Assembly: GCA_016929595.1 (NCBI GenBank)
Contig: JAFGIN010000056.1
Location: forward strand, 32,969-96,968
Length of the DNA stretch: 64,000 nt
Source: Chitinispirillaceae bacterium
GTDB taxonomy: Bacteria > Fibrobacterota > Chitinivibrionia > Chitinivibrionales > Chitinispirillaceae
Direction of reading: 5' to 3'
The position numbers and the translations under genes are program-made. The notes beneath the pieces are model-generated. The model searched no databases. It was not told the origin of the DNA and saw only the letters and a list, made by a program, of their open reading frames with translations. Shown here in pieces: positions 34,297-43,800 of this stretch. Each line of letters starts with the position of its first letter. The first letter of the stretch is position 1.

Positions 34297-34420
34297 TCGC
34301 CTCTCTCCCCAACCCTCTCTCCACTCGTGGAGAAAGGGAGCAGGATATATTCTCTTATCCCCCCCCTCTCCATGATTAATGGAGAGGGGGAAGGGGGGTG
34401 AGGCGAAATTGTTCGCCTCT
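34297..34420. repeat. Cluster of palindromic repeats (CCCTCTCC family)
   Basis: Three hairpins occur in the 500-bp gap between the PP-loop gene and the flavoprotein gene: CCCTCTCTCCAC/GTGGAGAAAGGG (34313-34338), CCCCCTCTCCAT/ATGGAGAGGGGG (34357-34390), and GAGGCGAA/TTCGCCTC (about 34400-34420), the last also echoed at 34297-34304. They resemble mobile-type intergenic palindromes, and similar ones occur at 40.6 and 53.4 kb. The rest of the gap (34204-34711) shows no gene. Confidence 0.75.
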
Positions 34421-34711
34421 AAAAAAAATATATACGTATCCCTGAATCGACCGATACAGGAGTAACGAAATATAACGCTTTTACTTTTCGCCGTTGCTGA
34501 TTATTTTAATGGACGGTAAAAGCGATGTAACTACTCAGGAGTCAGAATACAGAATTCAATAGAAAAAACCAATGCAAGAGCGTACATTTCTTCCAAATGT
34601 AATGGTTAAACACACTTTTCCATTGTTTTTTTCTTATCCTTACTTCAGACTACTACCCAAGCTCGGGATGAATATCTGCTCGGTAGTAAAATTATTCCAG
34701 CCAGGGAAAAA

Positions 34712-35977
34712 ATGTACAACACACCAGAACAAAAAAACAGGGTTATTATCGCCGGTGGTGGCGCTGCAGGCTGTTTTGCTGCAATCACAATCAAGGAACA
34801 TGCTCCAGATACGCAGGTAGTGCTTCTGGAAAGATCCGGTGAACTGCTCCATAAAGTCTCCCTGAGCGGCGGAGGGCGATGCAACTGTACCAATGGGACA
34901 TTTGATCGAAACACGATAACAAAAGTATACCCGCGAGGTGCAGGTTTTCTGCGTAGCGTTTTTTCCCGTTTTGACAACCAACGGACAATTGAGTGGTTTG
35001 AGGACAGAGGAGTTCCCCTGAAAACCGAATTGGATGGAAGAGTGTTCCCTGTAACGGATTCATCAGCAGCCATTACCGGATTGTTAAAAAAACGAATCAG
35101 AGAATTGAATATCGAATGCTTTTTAAATTCCGGTATTATTTCAGTGAACGGAAAGAGTGATCGCGGTAAATTAAACATTACCACCTCAGATGGGTCCGAG
35201 CTTAGCTGTGAATCACTCTGTATTGCAACTGGTGGCACTCCGGATTCGGATGGTATTAAGATCGCACGAAACATTGGCCACACAATTCAACAACAGATTC
35301 CCTCACTGTATTCATTTAAGACTGATAGTCCGAAGCTTTCAGAGCTTTCCGGAATTTCGGTAAAAAATGTCAAAATTTCAATTCCTGAACTGCGCACCGC
35401 TCAGCAGGGAGATCTACTTATCACCCATAATGGTATCAGCGGTCCGGCAGTAATAAGACTTTCATCATTATCCGCTCCCGGTATTTACGAAAAAAAGTTT
35501 GATTTCACCTGTAGAATTAACTGGTGCGGTGATCAGAACATCGAAGAGCTGTATAGAGTTCTCGATGAGAGTCGAAAAAAATGTGCTTCAGCACAGATCA
35601 CAGCACAGGCGGTTATAAAAATCCCGACACGTCTGTGGAAATACCTTGCCACTGAAGCCGGTGCTGAGGAAAAACAACTCTGGGCACATCTGAGCAGCCG
35701 TCAAAGAGAGATGATTATCCAGCAGCTGACCAGATACTCCGTTCACATATGTGGAAGAGATCACAACAAAGATGAATTTGTGACCTGTGGTGGTGTACGT
35801 TGCTCAGAAATCGATTCACGAACTATGGAGAGTACGCTGGTACCAGCCATATACTTTGCAGGTGAAATTATCGATATCGATGCAATGACCGGAGGATATA
35901 ATCTTCAGGCGGCCTGGAGTACAGGATGGCAGGCGGGAATTTCTATAGCTGACAAATTACTGAATAGAGAAACTTAA
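34712..35977 (+). CDS. HI0933-family FAD flavoprotein
   Basis: 421-aa NAD(P)/FAD-dependent oxidoreductase of the HI0933/YhiN family. The dinucleotide-binding GGGAAGCFAA loop is at residues about 15-24, followed by LLERSGELLHKVSLSGGGRCNCTN, the family hallmark. A second flavin contact is IATGGTPDSDG and the C-terminal FAD motif is AGEIIDIDAMTGGYNLQAAWSTG. Substrate and physiological role are unknown for the whole family. The gene ends exactly where the opposite-strand tRNA-Gly begins. Confidence 0.9.
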   Translation: MYNTPEQKNRVIIAGGGAAGCFAAITIKEHAPDTQVVLLERSGELLHKVSLSGGGRCNCTNGTFDRNTITKVYPRGAGFLRSVFSRFDNQRTIEWFEDRGVPLKTELDGRVFPVTDSSAAITGLLKKRIRELNIECFLNSGIISVNGKSDRGKLNITTSDGSELSCESLCIATGGTPDSDGIKIARNIGHTIQQQIPSLYSFKTDSPKLSELSGISVKNVKISIPELRTAQQGDLLITHNGISGPAVIRLSSLSAPGIYEKKFDFTCRINWCGDQNIEELYRVLDESRKKCASAQITAQAVIKIPTRLWKYLATEAGAEEKQLWAHLSSRQREMIIQQLTRYSVHICGRDHNKDEFVTCGGVRCSEIDSRTMESTLVPAIYFAGEIIDIDAMTGGYNLQAAWSTGWQAGISIADKLLNRET

Positions 35978-36049
35978 AGCGGGAGACGAGGATCGAACTC
36001 GCAACCTTAACCTTGGGAAGGTTACACTCTACCATTGAGTTACTCCCGC
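35978..36049 (-). tRNA. tRNA-Gly (CCC)
   Basis: 72-nt cloverleaf read on the minus strand: acceptor GCGGGAG/CTCCCGC, D stem ACTC/GAGT, anticodon stem TAACC/GGTTA with loop TTCCCAA (anticodon CCC), short variable loop, T stem GCGAG/CTCGT with TTCGATC loop. The 3' CCA is not encoded. It directly abuts the 3' end of the convergent flavoprotein gene. Confidence 0.95.
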
Positions 36050-36061
36050 AATAGTGTCATA

Positions 36062-36091
36062 AAGATACTTTCGATTTGCAGACAGAGTCAA
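36062..36091 (-). promoter_or_regulatory. Promoter of tRNA-Gly
   Basis: On the minus strand TTGACT (36086-36091), 18-nt spacer, TATCTT (36062-36067), ending 12 nt before the mature tRNA 5' end. This leaves about a 5-nt leader for RNase P removal. Confidence 0.65.
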
Positions 36092-36239
36092 GATATTCAC
36101 AAGATTTTTGATACGCTATTAAACGAGTTACATTATAATTTTGCTTAATCTGTTTCATTCAATAATGATTTTGTGTATTTTTAACGATTGTTCTGATAAT
36201 AATCAGTTGTAATAGATGTGAACGCTGAGGAGAGAAAAA

Positions 36240-37445
36240 ATGGCTGAATGCATTAAAATGGTCAATGGTAAGCTTGAAGTACCCGCGAATCCGATTATTC
36301 CATTCATTGAAGGAGATGGAACCGGACCTGATATCTGGCGTGCATCACAATATGTTTTTGATAATGCGGTTAAAAAAGCGTACGGTGGAAAGAAAACTAT
36401 CGAATGGAAAGAGATACTCGCTGGCGAAAAAGCTTTCAATAAAACAGGCAACTGGCTTCCCGATGAAACCATTGATGAATTTAAACGGTGTCTGATTGGA
36501 ATTAAGGGACCGCTCACTACCCCAGTTGGTGGTGGGATTCGATCACTCAACGTTGCATTGCGCCAGATTCTCGATCTTTATGTCTGCCTCCGCCCGGTAC
36601 GATATTTTAAAGGGGTCCCCTCACCGGTAAAAAATCCGGAATTAGTAGATATGGTGATTTTCAGAGAGAATACCGAAGATGTATACTCAGGAAAGGAACT
36701 CGAAGCCGGTACAGAGAAAGCACGAAAACTGGCGGCATTTCTTAAAGAGACATACGGGTGGGTAATCCCTGATGATGCTGGTATCGGAATCAAACCGATA
36801 TCAAAAACCGGATCACGCCGTTTAATTAAGGCTGCGATTGAATTTGCGATCCAGAATAATCGTAAAAGTGTAACTCTGGTACACAAAGGAAATATTCAGA
36901 AATTCACTGAAGGTGCGTTCCGTGCATGGGGATATGAACTTGCGCGTGAAGAATATGCAGATAAACTGATCTCCTGGGATGATTGCAAAGGAGAAGTTCC
37001 TGACGGCAAAATACTTATAAAGGATGCGATCGCTGATATCTTTTTTCAACAATCGCTCACAAGAGCTGCTGAATTTGATGTTGTCGCAACGATGAACCTT
37101 AATGGTGACTATATTTCTGATGCGCTTGCTGCACAGGTGGGGGGTATTGGTATCGCTCCAGGGGCAAATATCAACTATGTAACCGGGCATGCGATTTTTG
37201 AAGCAACTCATGGGACTGCGCCAAAATATGCCGGACAGGACAAGGTCAATCCTTCATCGGTTATTCTCTCTGGCGAAATGATGTTCAGGTACATGGGGTG
37301 GAACGAAGTTGCAGATCTGATTATGAAAGGTGTTGAAAAATCAATACTGGCAAAGACGGTCACCTACGATTTTGCCCGCCTCACCGATAATGCTAAGACG
37401 GTTTCCTGCTCAGAATTTGGAAGAAAGATCGTCGAGAATATGTAA
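36240..37445 (+). CDS. icd: NADP-type isocitrate dehydrogenase
   Basis: 401-aa homodimeric isocitrate dehydrogenase of the E. coli Icd type: oxidative decarboxylation of isocitrate to 2-oxoglutarate. Landmarks are [14 protein letters not shown], the substrate and phosphorylation segment [26 protein letters not shown], the catalytic Lys in [29 protein letters not shown], and the coenzyme loop [20 protein letters not shown] strong GAGGAGAG ribosome binding site precedes the ATG. It is followed 27 nt later by a small membrane protein gene, with which it may be co-transcribed. Confidence 0.96.
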   Translation: MAECIKMVNGKLEVPANPIIPFIEGDGTGPDIWRASQYVFDNAVKKAYGGKKTIEWKEILAGEKAFNKTGNWLPDETIDEFKRCLIGIKGPLTTPVGGGIRSLNVALRQILDLYVCLRPVRYFKGVPSPVKNPELVDMVIFRENTEDVYSGKELEAGTEKARKLAAFLKETYGWVIPDDAGIGIKPISKTGSRRLIKAAIEFAIQNNRKSVTLVHKGNIQKFTEGAFRAWGYELAREEYADKLISWDDCKGEVPDGKILIKDAIADIFFQQSLTRAAEFDVVATMNLNGDYISDALAAQVGGIGIAPGANINYVTGHAIFEATHGTAPKYAGQDKVNPSSVILSGEMMFRYMGWNEVADLIMKGVEKSILAKTVTYDFARLTDNAKTVSCSEFGRKIVENM

Positions 37446-37472
37446 TCTGATTTCCTGCACGGAAGGAGCACT

Positions 37473-38084
37473 ATGATTGTGGTTATTGTAATAGCGGTTA
37501 TATTTCTTGCTCTCATGCTTGTTGCACTCCGTGTCGCCATAACTAAACCTAATCATTCTGAGGATGATGTGCACAATCCTCTGATACATGCCAGTGGCAT
37601 TTATTCTATAGTTCGAAAAAGCCCGCGTGATGCGGTTTATGAAGTGAAACCGGATGTCGAAGAAATCCGAAAATATCTTTCCAACTTAAACGAAAATATT
37701 AATAAATTTAGTCCAGATGCCGTGGAAAACGTCATCAATAATTGGAATAAATCTTTAGAAAACAGTATTAAAGCGGTTGAGGACGGGGACAGACAGAATG
37801 TTGAATTTTATTATTTTGATTTCGAACCTGTCGATTGCCCAATTTGCAGTAACTATCTCAAAAAAGGACAATTTGTGACTCGAGAAGAGATTTTTAATCA
37901 CCCCAACCTTCTTCCCCCATTTCACCTGGGGTGTACAGCAACACTACTTCCTCATCATGGAAAAGAGGATCTTCGTGAAACAACAGAACTTGGAATGATG
38001 CCATTATTTAAACGGGGTAAATGTCCGGAGCTTCCAGACTGGAAATCCATACCTAAACAAACAACAATCAGAGGTTCAAGATAA
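37473..38084 (+). CDS. Membrane-anchored CxxC protein of unknown function
   Basis: 203 aa. One N-terminal membrane helix (IVVIVIAVIFLALMLVALRVAI) is followed by a helical, Lys/Glu/Asn-rich segment (about 55-110). A compact cysteine motif comes next, VDCPICSNYLKKGQFVT, then HPNLLPPFHLGCTATLLPHH, which could bind a metal through CxxC plus His/Cys. No family recognised. Its TAA overlaps the ATG of the PorV-like gene (TAATG), suggesting translation coupling and perhaps a function in the same secretion or assembly step. Confidence 0.75.
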   Translation: MIVVIVIAVIFLALMLVALRVAITKPNHSEDDVHNPLIHASGIYSIVRKSPRDAVYEVKPDVEEIRKYLSNLNENINKFSPDAVENVINNWNKSLENSIKAVEDGDRQNVEFYYFDFEPVDCPICSNYLKKGQFVTREEIFNHPNLLPPFHLGCTATLLPHHGKEDLRETTELGMMPLFKRGKCPELPDWKSIPKQTTIRGSR

Positions 38085-40495
38085 TGCTCAATACACTTAA
38101 AAGAGCCAGTTGTTCGATCAGTTCGATTCTTATGTTACTACTTACTTATACATCACTTACTGAAGCGGGTGTGGGTGAATCTGCTGTTATTACACTGATT
38201 TTCCCGCCTGGTGCACGGTCAACAGGTATGGGTGAAGCATTTACTGGAGTTGCTGATGATGCCACAGCTACTTATTATAATCCAGCCGGACTTGGGCAGG
38301 CTCCCCAGGCAAATTCCTGGAAAACCTACCTTGTTAACACCGACCAGATTTTCACATCGATTGCAGCAAAAAAAGAGAAAAGTTTTGTGCAGAAAAGCAG
38401 AGTATGGGCAGGAACAAATCGTGGTGTTATGAGATTTAACGGAAGACTGTGGGAATCTCATGATGTCTACCTCATCGAAGAGGATGATGATCTGGAGAGT
38501 ATTGCAAAAAAATACCTTGCAACTGACGATGAACAGCTCATTAAAAATGCAGAGTGGGAACTCAAACGATACAATAAAATTGAGAAGAAACGCTACGATG
38601 CTGTTCGTGAAGCGCTAAAGCGGGTCGTTCTCAAGAAATCTCCTCAACAGGCAGATTCAATAGCAAACAGCATTGCCAGAAAGATTCTTGAGCTTGGAAC
38701 ATTTGAACGAACTGAGGGAACAATTTTTCCCATGCTCGCGCCGCTCATCGATTCGTCAACAGCTAAAACAGTTGCAAATGATATCGACGAAAACCTCCTT
38801 TCCATAGCAGACAAAACATTCAGCGATTATACAGAAATAAAAATTCCTTTCTCGATCGCTGTCAACGACAGCGTAACAGCAGTTGCTCTGGATGTTTCCG
38901 ATCGAATCTGGGTGGGAACACCAAACGGACTCTGGCGATACGACAATGAAGAGTGGATACGATACTCAATGCTTGAAGGATTGCCATCAAACAATATTAC
39001 TGCTATTGCTGCTGAAGAATATGGGAAAATCGCTGTCGGTACCGACAAGGGATTGGCTCAGTACGAATCAGGCCAGTGGACAATCTTTGATTCCTCCAAA
39101 GGTGTTCCTGCGCATAGAATCAATGCAATAACTTATGGTGAAAGTGGTTCGCTTATTTTCGGCACACAATCCGGAATGACAAAAATCACCGCAAACCAGA
39201 CAACCTTCTTTGACACTGCGACTGGGCTTATCTCAAATGATGTACGCTCACTCTTTGTTGCCAGCGATAAACGCCTCTGGATTGGTTGCACTGATGGTAT
39301 TTCAATTTATAACGGTACCTCGTGGAAACGGTATAAATTTCCGGGAAGCACTGTTTCATCATTTACAGAACAAGACAACGGGACCATGTGGATCGGTACC
39401 GACAATGGTGTTATTACCTATAAAGAAAATGAACTGAGAAGCAGCGATGGTACCACAATAGAATCTACACCGGAATGGAAAACATTTCATTCCAAAAACG
39501 CTCTTGAGGGAAACATTGTTGGTGGACTGACCATCCATGATGATGATATCTGGATTGCAACGGATAAAGCGATAAATCAGTTTGATCAGGCAGATAAGCA
39601 GGTGTTCCTGTTTATGGAACAGCTATTACCGCAGCTTGGAATAAGAGACCTCTGGCACATGTATGGTTCTTTTGTTTTTCCAACACAGGACTGGGGAACA
39701 CTTGCAGCCTTTGTCAATTATATATACATGGGAGAAAACGAAATTACCGATGCGCTTGGCCGCCAGGGAAAAAAAACAAAATCCTGGGAAGGAATTTTCG
39801 GGTTATCCTGGGCATTGCCTGTAAAAGAGGATTTCTCTGTCGGACTTAATGCAAAGTTTGTCTATAGTGCACTCGCACCAGGTCTGGGTGAAAACGATGA
39901 AGGTATTGGTAAATCATTTGCCATCGATGCAGCACTATTGAAAAAGAATCTTTTAGTCAGGAATCTGGATCTTGGTGTCATGATGCAGAATATGGGGCCA
40001 CACATCTTTTATGTAAGCCGTTCCCAGCAGGATCCACTTCCATTCACTCTTCGCGCAGGATTGGCATACACAGCTGTCCAGACACCTATACATGATGTAA
40101 AATTTCTTTTTGATATGCACAAAGAGATCGTTAAGAATACATATAACGGTAATCCTGATAATTTTCTAAAAGCAATTGGTACCGACCTCATCAATGACAA
40201 AGATGATAGCTGGCTCTATGAGATCCAGGAGATAAACTACAACCTGGGTTTCGAATACTGGTATGCAAACTTTGTAGCGCTCCGTTCGGGGTTCCTTCTC
40301 GATTATATCGGTGAGCGGTATGAATGGACATTCGGGTTAGGTGCAAAATACAATGGAATCAATTTCGACTATTCGTACATTGTATCTCCGGAAGGATTTC
40401 TCAAGAAAACGCTGAGTGCAATCAACAGTGAAAAAGATGGAGCAACCGGAGTCAGAAATGGTCAGTGGCGTGTATCCATTCTGTTCCAGTTCTGA
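38084..40495 (+). CDS. PorV/UPF0164-family outer-membrane protein with inserted beta-propeller
   Basis: 803 aa. Signal peptide (to about residue 28), then the conserved PorV/PorQ-type barrel start (IFPPGARSTGMGEAFTGVADDATATYYNPAGLGQ). Before the barrel resumes at about residue 515 there is a roughly 400-residue insert: a helical, charged piece (about 125-260; DDLESIAKKYL is vaguely LysM-like) and a run of two-component-regulator-type propeller blades (RIWVGTPNGLWRYDNEEW, KIAVGTDKGLAQYESGQW, RLWIGCTDGISIYNGTSW, TMWIGTDNGVITY). The C-terminal 290 residues are amphipathic strands ending in a Phe (RVSILFQF). PorV shuttles cargo in type IX secretion; here the propeller may add a binding platform. 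Cargo is unknown. Confidence 0.8.
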   Translation: MLNTLKRASCSISSILMLLLTYTSLTEAGVGESAVITLIFPPGARSTGMGEAFTGVADDATATYYNPAGLGQAPQANSWKTYLVNTDQIFTSIAAKKEKSFVQKSRVWAGTNRGVMRFNGRLWESHDVYLIEEDDDLESIAKKYLATDDEQLIKNAEWELKRYNKIEKKRYDAVREALKRVVLKKSPQQADSIANSIARKILELGTFERTEGTIFPMLAPLIDSSTAKTVANDIDENLLSIADKTFSDYTEIKIPFSIAVNDSVTAVALDVSDRIWVGTPNGLWRYDNEEWIRYSMLEGLPSNNITAIAAEEYGKIAVGTDKGLAQYESGQWTIFDSSKGVPAHRINAITYGESGSLIFGTQSGMTKITANQTTFFDTATGLISNDVRSLFVASDKRLWIGCTDGISIYNGTSWKRYKFPGSTVSSFTEQDNGTMWIGTDNGVITYKENELRSSDGTTIESTPEWKTFHSKNALEGNIVGGLTIHDDDIWIATDKAINQFDQADKQVFLFMEQLLPQLGIRDLWHMYGSFVFPTQDWGTLAAFVNYIYMGENEITDALGRQGKKTKSWEGIFGLSWALPVKEDFSVGLNAKFVYSALAPGLGENDEGIGKSFAIDAALLKKNLLVRNLDLGVMMQNMGPHIFYVSRSQQDPLPFTLRAGLAYTAVQTPIHDVKFLFDMHKEIVKNTYNGNPDNFLKAIGTDLINDKDDSWLYEIQEINYNLGFEYWYANFVALRSGFLLDYIGERYEWTFGLGAKYNGINFDYSYIVSPEGFLKKTLSAINSEKDGATGVRNGQWRVSILFQF

Positions 40496-40824
40496 TGTCG
40501 CCCTTGTTTCGTATCGAAATGGTAGAAAGGACACTCTTTATACATAACGACATAGTATATCGCGAATAGTTCTGATTTTCCCCCATCCCATCCTTCCCCC
40601 GTTAACGGGGGAAGGATGGGATGGGGGTTGTAAAAATGTAAGGGTATAAATAATCGCAACTATTGATGTCGTCATGTATAGAATCACATTTTCGGGAGAT
40701 GTTTTTTCTGCTTAAGTTTTTGAAAAAATGGTATCCTGCAGACTGCAGGATTTTTCATATTTTTAATGTTTTTCATTACTCCATTATGATTTTTTACACC
40801 CGTAAATAAACTGCAGGATCAAGC
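40496..40824. other. Intergenic region with a long perfect palindrome
   Basis: About 330 bp without a gene. It contains the 48-nt palindrome annotated separately and, near 40735-40755, the short inverted repeat ATCCTGCAG / CTGCAGGAT followed by a T-rich stretch, a possible terminator of the PorV-like gene. Confidence 0.5.
40580..40627. repeat. 48-nt perfect palindrome, CCATCCTTCCCCC family
   Basis: The left arm (5' CCCCCATCCC..) and right arm (..GGGATGGGGG) are exact complements over 21 bp each around GTTAAC. A related but interrupted copy is at 53378-53430. It lacks a following T run, so it is unlikely to be a simple terminator. Confidence 0.85.
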
Positions 40825-43800
40825 ATGAAATTAGACAAATTACTACCTCTGATCGTTGTTATCAGCACAAGCGTTTTTTCTTCAACCTCCCGCGAATCGA
40901 TTTACGGAGGGCCTAACGGAAATCATCCTTTTTTAAGGAAGACCTTGTCCTCAAAAGAGTATGTCCACACAGCACGGAACTACAACTGGTCAATCAACTA
41001 TCACAAGCCGGTAAACGACACAATCAATATCGTCGCTCTTCGGGTAGAGTTCAACAACGGTAATAGTGACAAGCTGGCTTCCACAACCGGTCCCGGTATT
41101 TTTGGTAAGACGATAAGCGACTTTGCTGATGATAAAGAAGAACGTGAATATTATGAGGATGATACATCGTACATTTTCGACCGGCTTCCCCACGACTCCC
41201 TCTACTTCGCGCATCAACTCGATGCACTCGCCGCTTATTATAAGAAAGTATCACGTAACAGATTGACCCTTACTTATAAAATCTATCCATCGAAAGATAA
41301 AGCATATGCTGTTGATTCAACGATGCTCTATTACTCACCGGGAGGAAAAAAGAAGAAGGAAACCTGGGATGAATTCTATTACCGCAGCTCACTGCGATAC
41401 ATGTTTTTTATAAAAGATGCACTGACTGAGATTTCCAGAGACAGGGAGTCACCATTTACCGGAATCCGCTTTGAAAAGTCAGACAACACATTTCGGGATT
41501 CACTTAACAGAAAAACAGTTTTTCTCATTTTCCATGCAGGCGCATCAGGGTTGACCGATGGGTTAAAAGATGGATATCAGGATACCCCCGCAGATATCAC
41601 TGATGGATTTGTCACCGCAGAGTGGTTTAAAGATTATGCAGATACACTGAAGATTGAACAGAATGGTATACTTGTTGACGGTAAAGAGGGAAAACTACTT
41701 ATCGATGAAATCATGGTCTGCTCAGAAACCTCTAATCAGGATGGAGTGAACTGGGGAATACAGGGTATACTTGTCAATCAGCTTGCACGTCAGTTAGGGA
41801 TTCCGGATCTTTACTCTACATTCAGTGGAACAGTTGGAATCGGTGCGTTCTGTATCATGGACTTTGCAGGGTATTCTGCCGGCACCGGGTTTGTCCCCCC
41901 CTATCCTTCTGCATGGGTCCGTGCGTTTATGGGCTGGGATGATCCGAAAGTTGTACCAGTCGGGGCAGGTGTATCTGTTAACGTAAAAGCTTTGACATCG
42001 ATACTGGATAATCCGAATGCATCGCCTTCAGATACCACCATTGTTATGATACCTATCAATGATCACGAGTACTACCTCATCGAAAACCGTCAGCGGAATC
42101 TTTCGGGAACAACTGCATTTTTCAATTACGATACCACTGATGGAGATGAGATTGAAGTAATAAAAGAATATCCGTACAATATTAACCTCAAGAAGGCGGT
42201 TTCTGCTACTAACGATCTTTCAAAAGTTGTACAGAATGTCAATAACAACGATATCAGTCTTCCTGCCTCGGGAATTCTTGTATGGCACATCGATGAAAAA
42301 GTCATTAGGGAAAAAATCAAAAATAATTTTATCAACGCAGATTCTGCTTACCGGGGAGTACGGCTTGTTGAAGCTGATGGCGCAGATGACATCGGGGTAA
42401 AATTCTACAATTATCTCAGCCAGGAAGCATATGATTATGGTACTGGCGAAGATGTGTTTCCGCACCGGCGTACAACAAGTGCCACGGCTGAGAAACAGAG
42501 TACTATTGACGTTACCGGTTTTGGACCATTTACATTTCCCTCGACGCGTACCAACGATGGTGGTCACAGTTACCTCTCACTGAAATTCAAAGGAGTAACA
42601 CCACGGCTTCAAACCGAAAAATCGGCTCTTTCCAGAGGATCTGACCTGGTGTATGTTGAAAATTTTTCCGACAGCGTTTTTACTATCACCGCCTCGATTG
42701 AGTACTCACCGCAATACTGGCCAAAGACAATGATTCCCGAATCATACTACGAACCGGTTCTGTGCGATTTAGATAAACAGACCCTTGGGAAGGAGCTTTT
42801 TGTCATCAGTAAGTCTGGACGAATTAACATATTTAATGACAGTGCAGAATCTTACATATCAAGCTACCCGTTTGATTCTACGCAACTTTCAAAAAACGAT
42901 CTTCTTGGTAATACCGGTAGTAATGTTTCAACCTGTTATTTTACCGACAGTATCGATGGTGCCTTCACGATGCCATCGGTGTGCAATAACGCAGTTATGA
43001 TTCCGTCAGTTAACAACAAAATTCATGTCCTCTCATCGGTTTCATCATCTGTGGCTCCATCGATTTCTGAAATCCCGCTTAAGGCACAGCCCTCGAGCTA
43101 TCTTTGTGTCGGGCATGACTCTGTCTGGGCGATTGGATGCAGCGATGGTTCTGTCATTTTCGGTAAATCTTTCGATACTACCTCATCTGTAAAACTCAGC
43201 TCTGACAGTTCTGTCTGCGCTGTCGCAGTGATCAGGGAATCGGGATTGTTTGCAGTCATTCAAACAGATGGAGCGCTTTCGGTATGCGGCCCGGATGGAA
43301 GCATCATAGCGAAAACTACAAATATACAGGGAATTGCCCCCTATACACTTGCTACCGGTGATCTTGACCGTGATTCCACAAGTGAAATTGTCATCAGTGA
43401 TATAAAACACGGTTTATGGCTCTATAGATCAGACCTGTCGCTTGCTAAGGACTGGTCCGAAACAGCTAATGACCAGAGCAACTATTACACAATCGACGAA
43501 AATAACAAACCGATAATAAACAGAGCCAAATATCCCGATAATCCTGCGCCACCGGCGCTTGCTGATTTCAACGGTGACGGTCACCTCGATATTATTATCG
43601 GAGGAACAAACGGATTATACGCGTTTAATTACAAAGGCGTTCTGCTCAATGGCTGGCCATCCTTCCTTGATAAAAAATACTGGTATCAGAAGGGGAGCGT
43701 TGTTTCTTCTCCCGCAATTGTTACGAGTCAAGATAATAAACCAGTTGCTCTATTTGCTACCGCCACAGGTGAAAAGGTCACTTTCGGTATATCAAAAGTT

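Noticed and set aside
40580..40627. Palindrome read as an intrinsic terminator of the PorV-like gene
   Set aside because: Neither strand has a T run after the stem, and a close relative lies far from any gene end at 53.4 kb.
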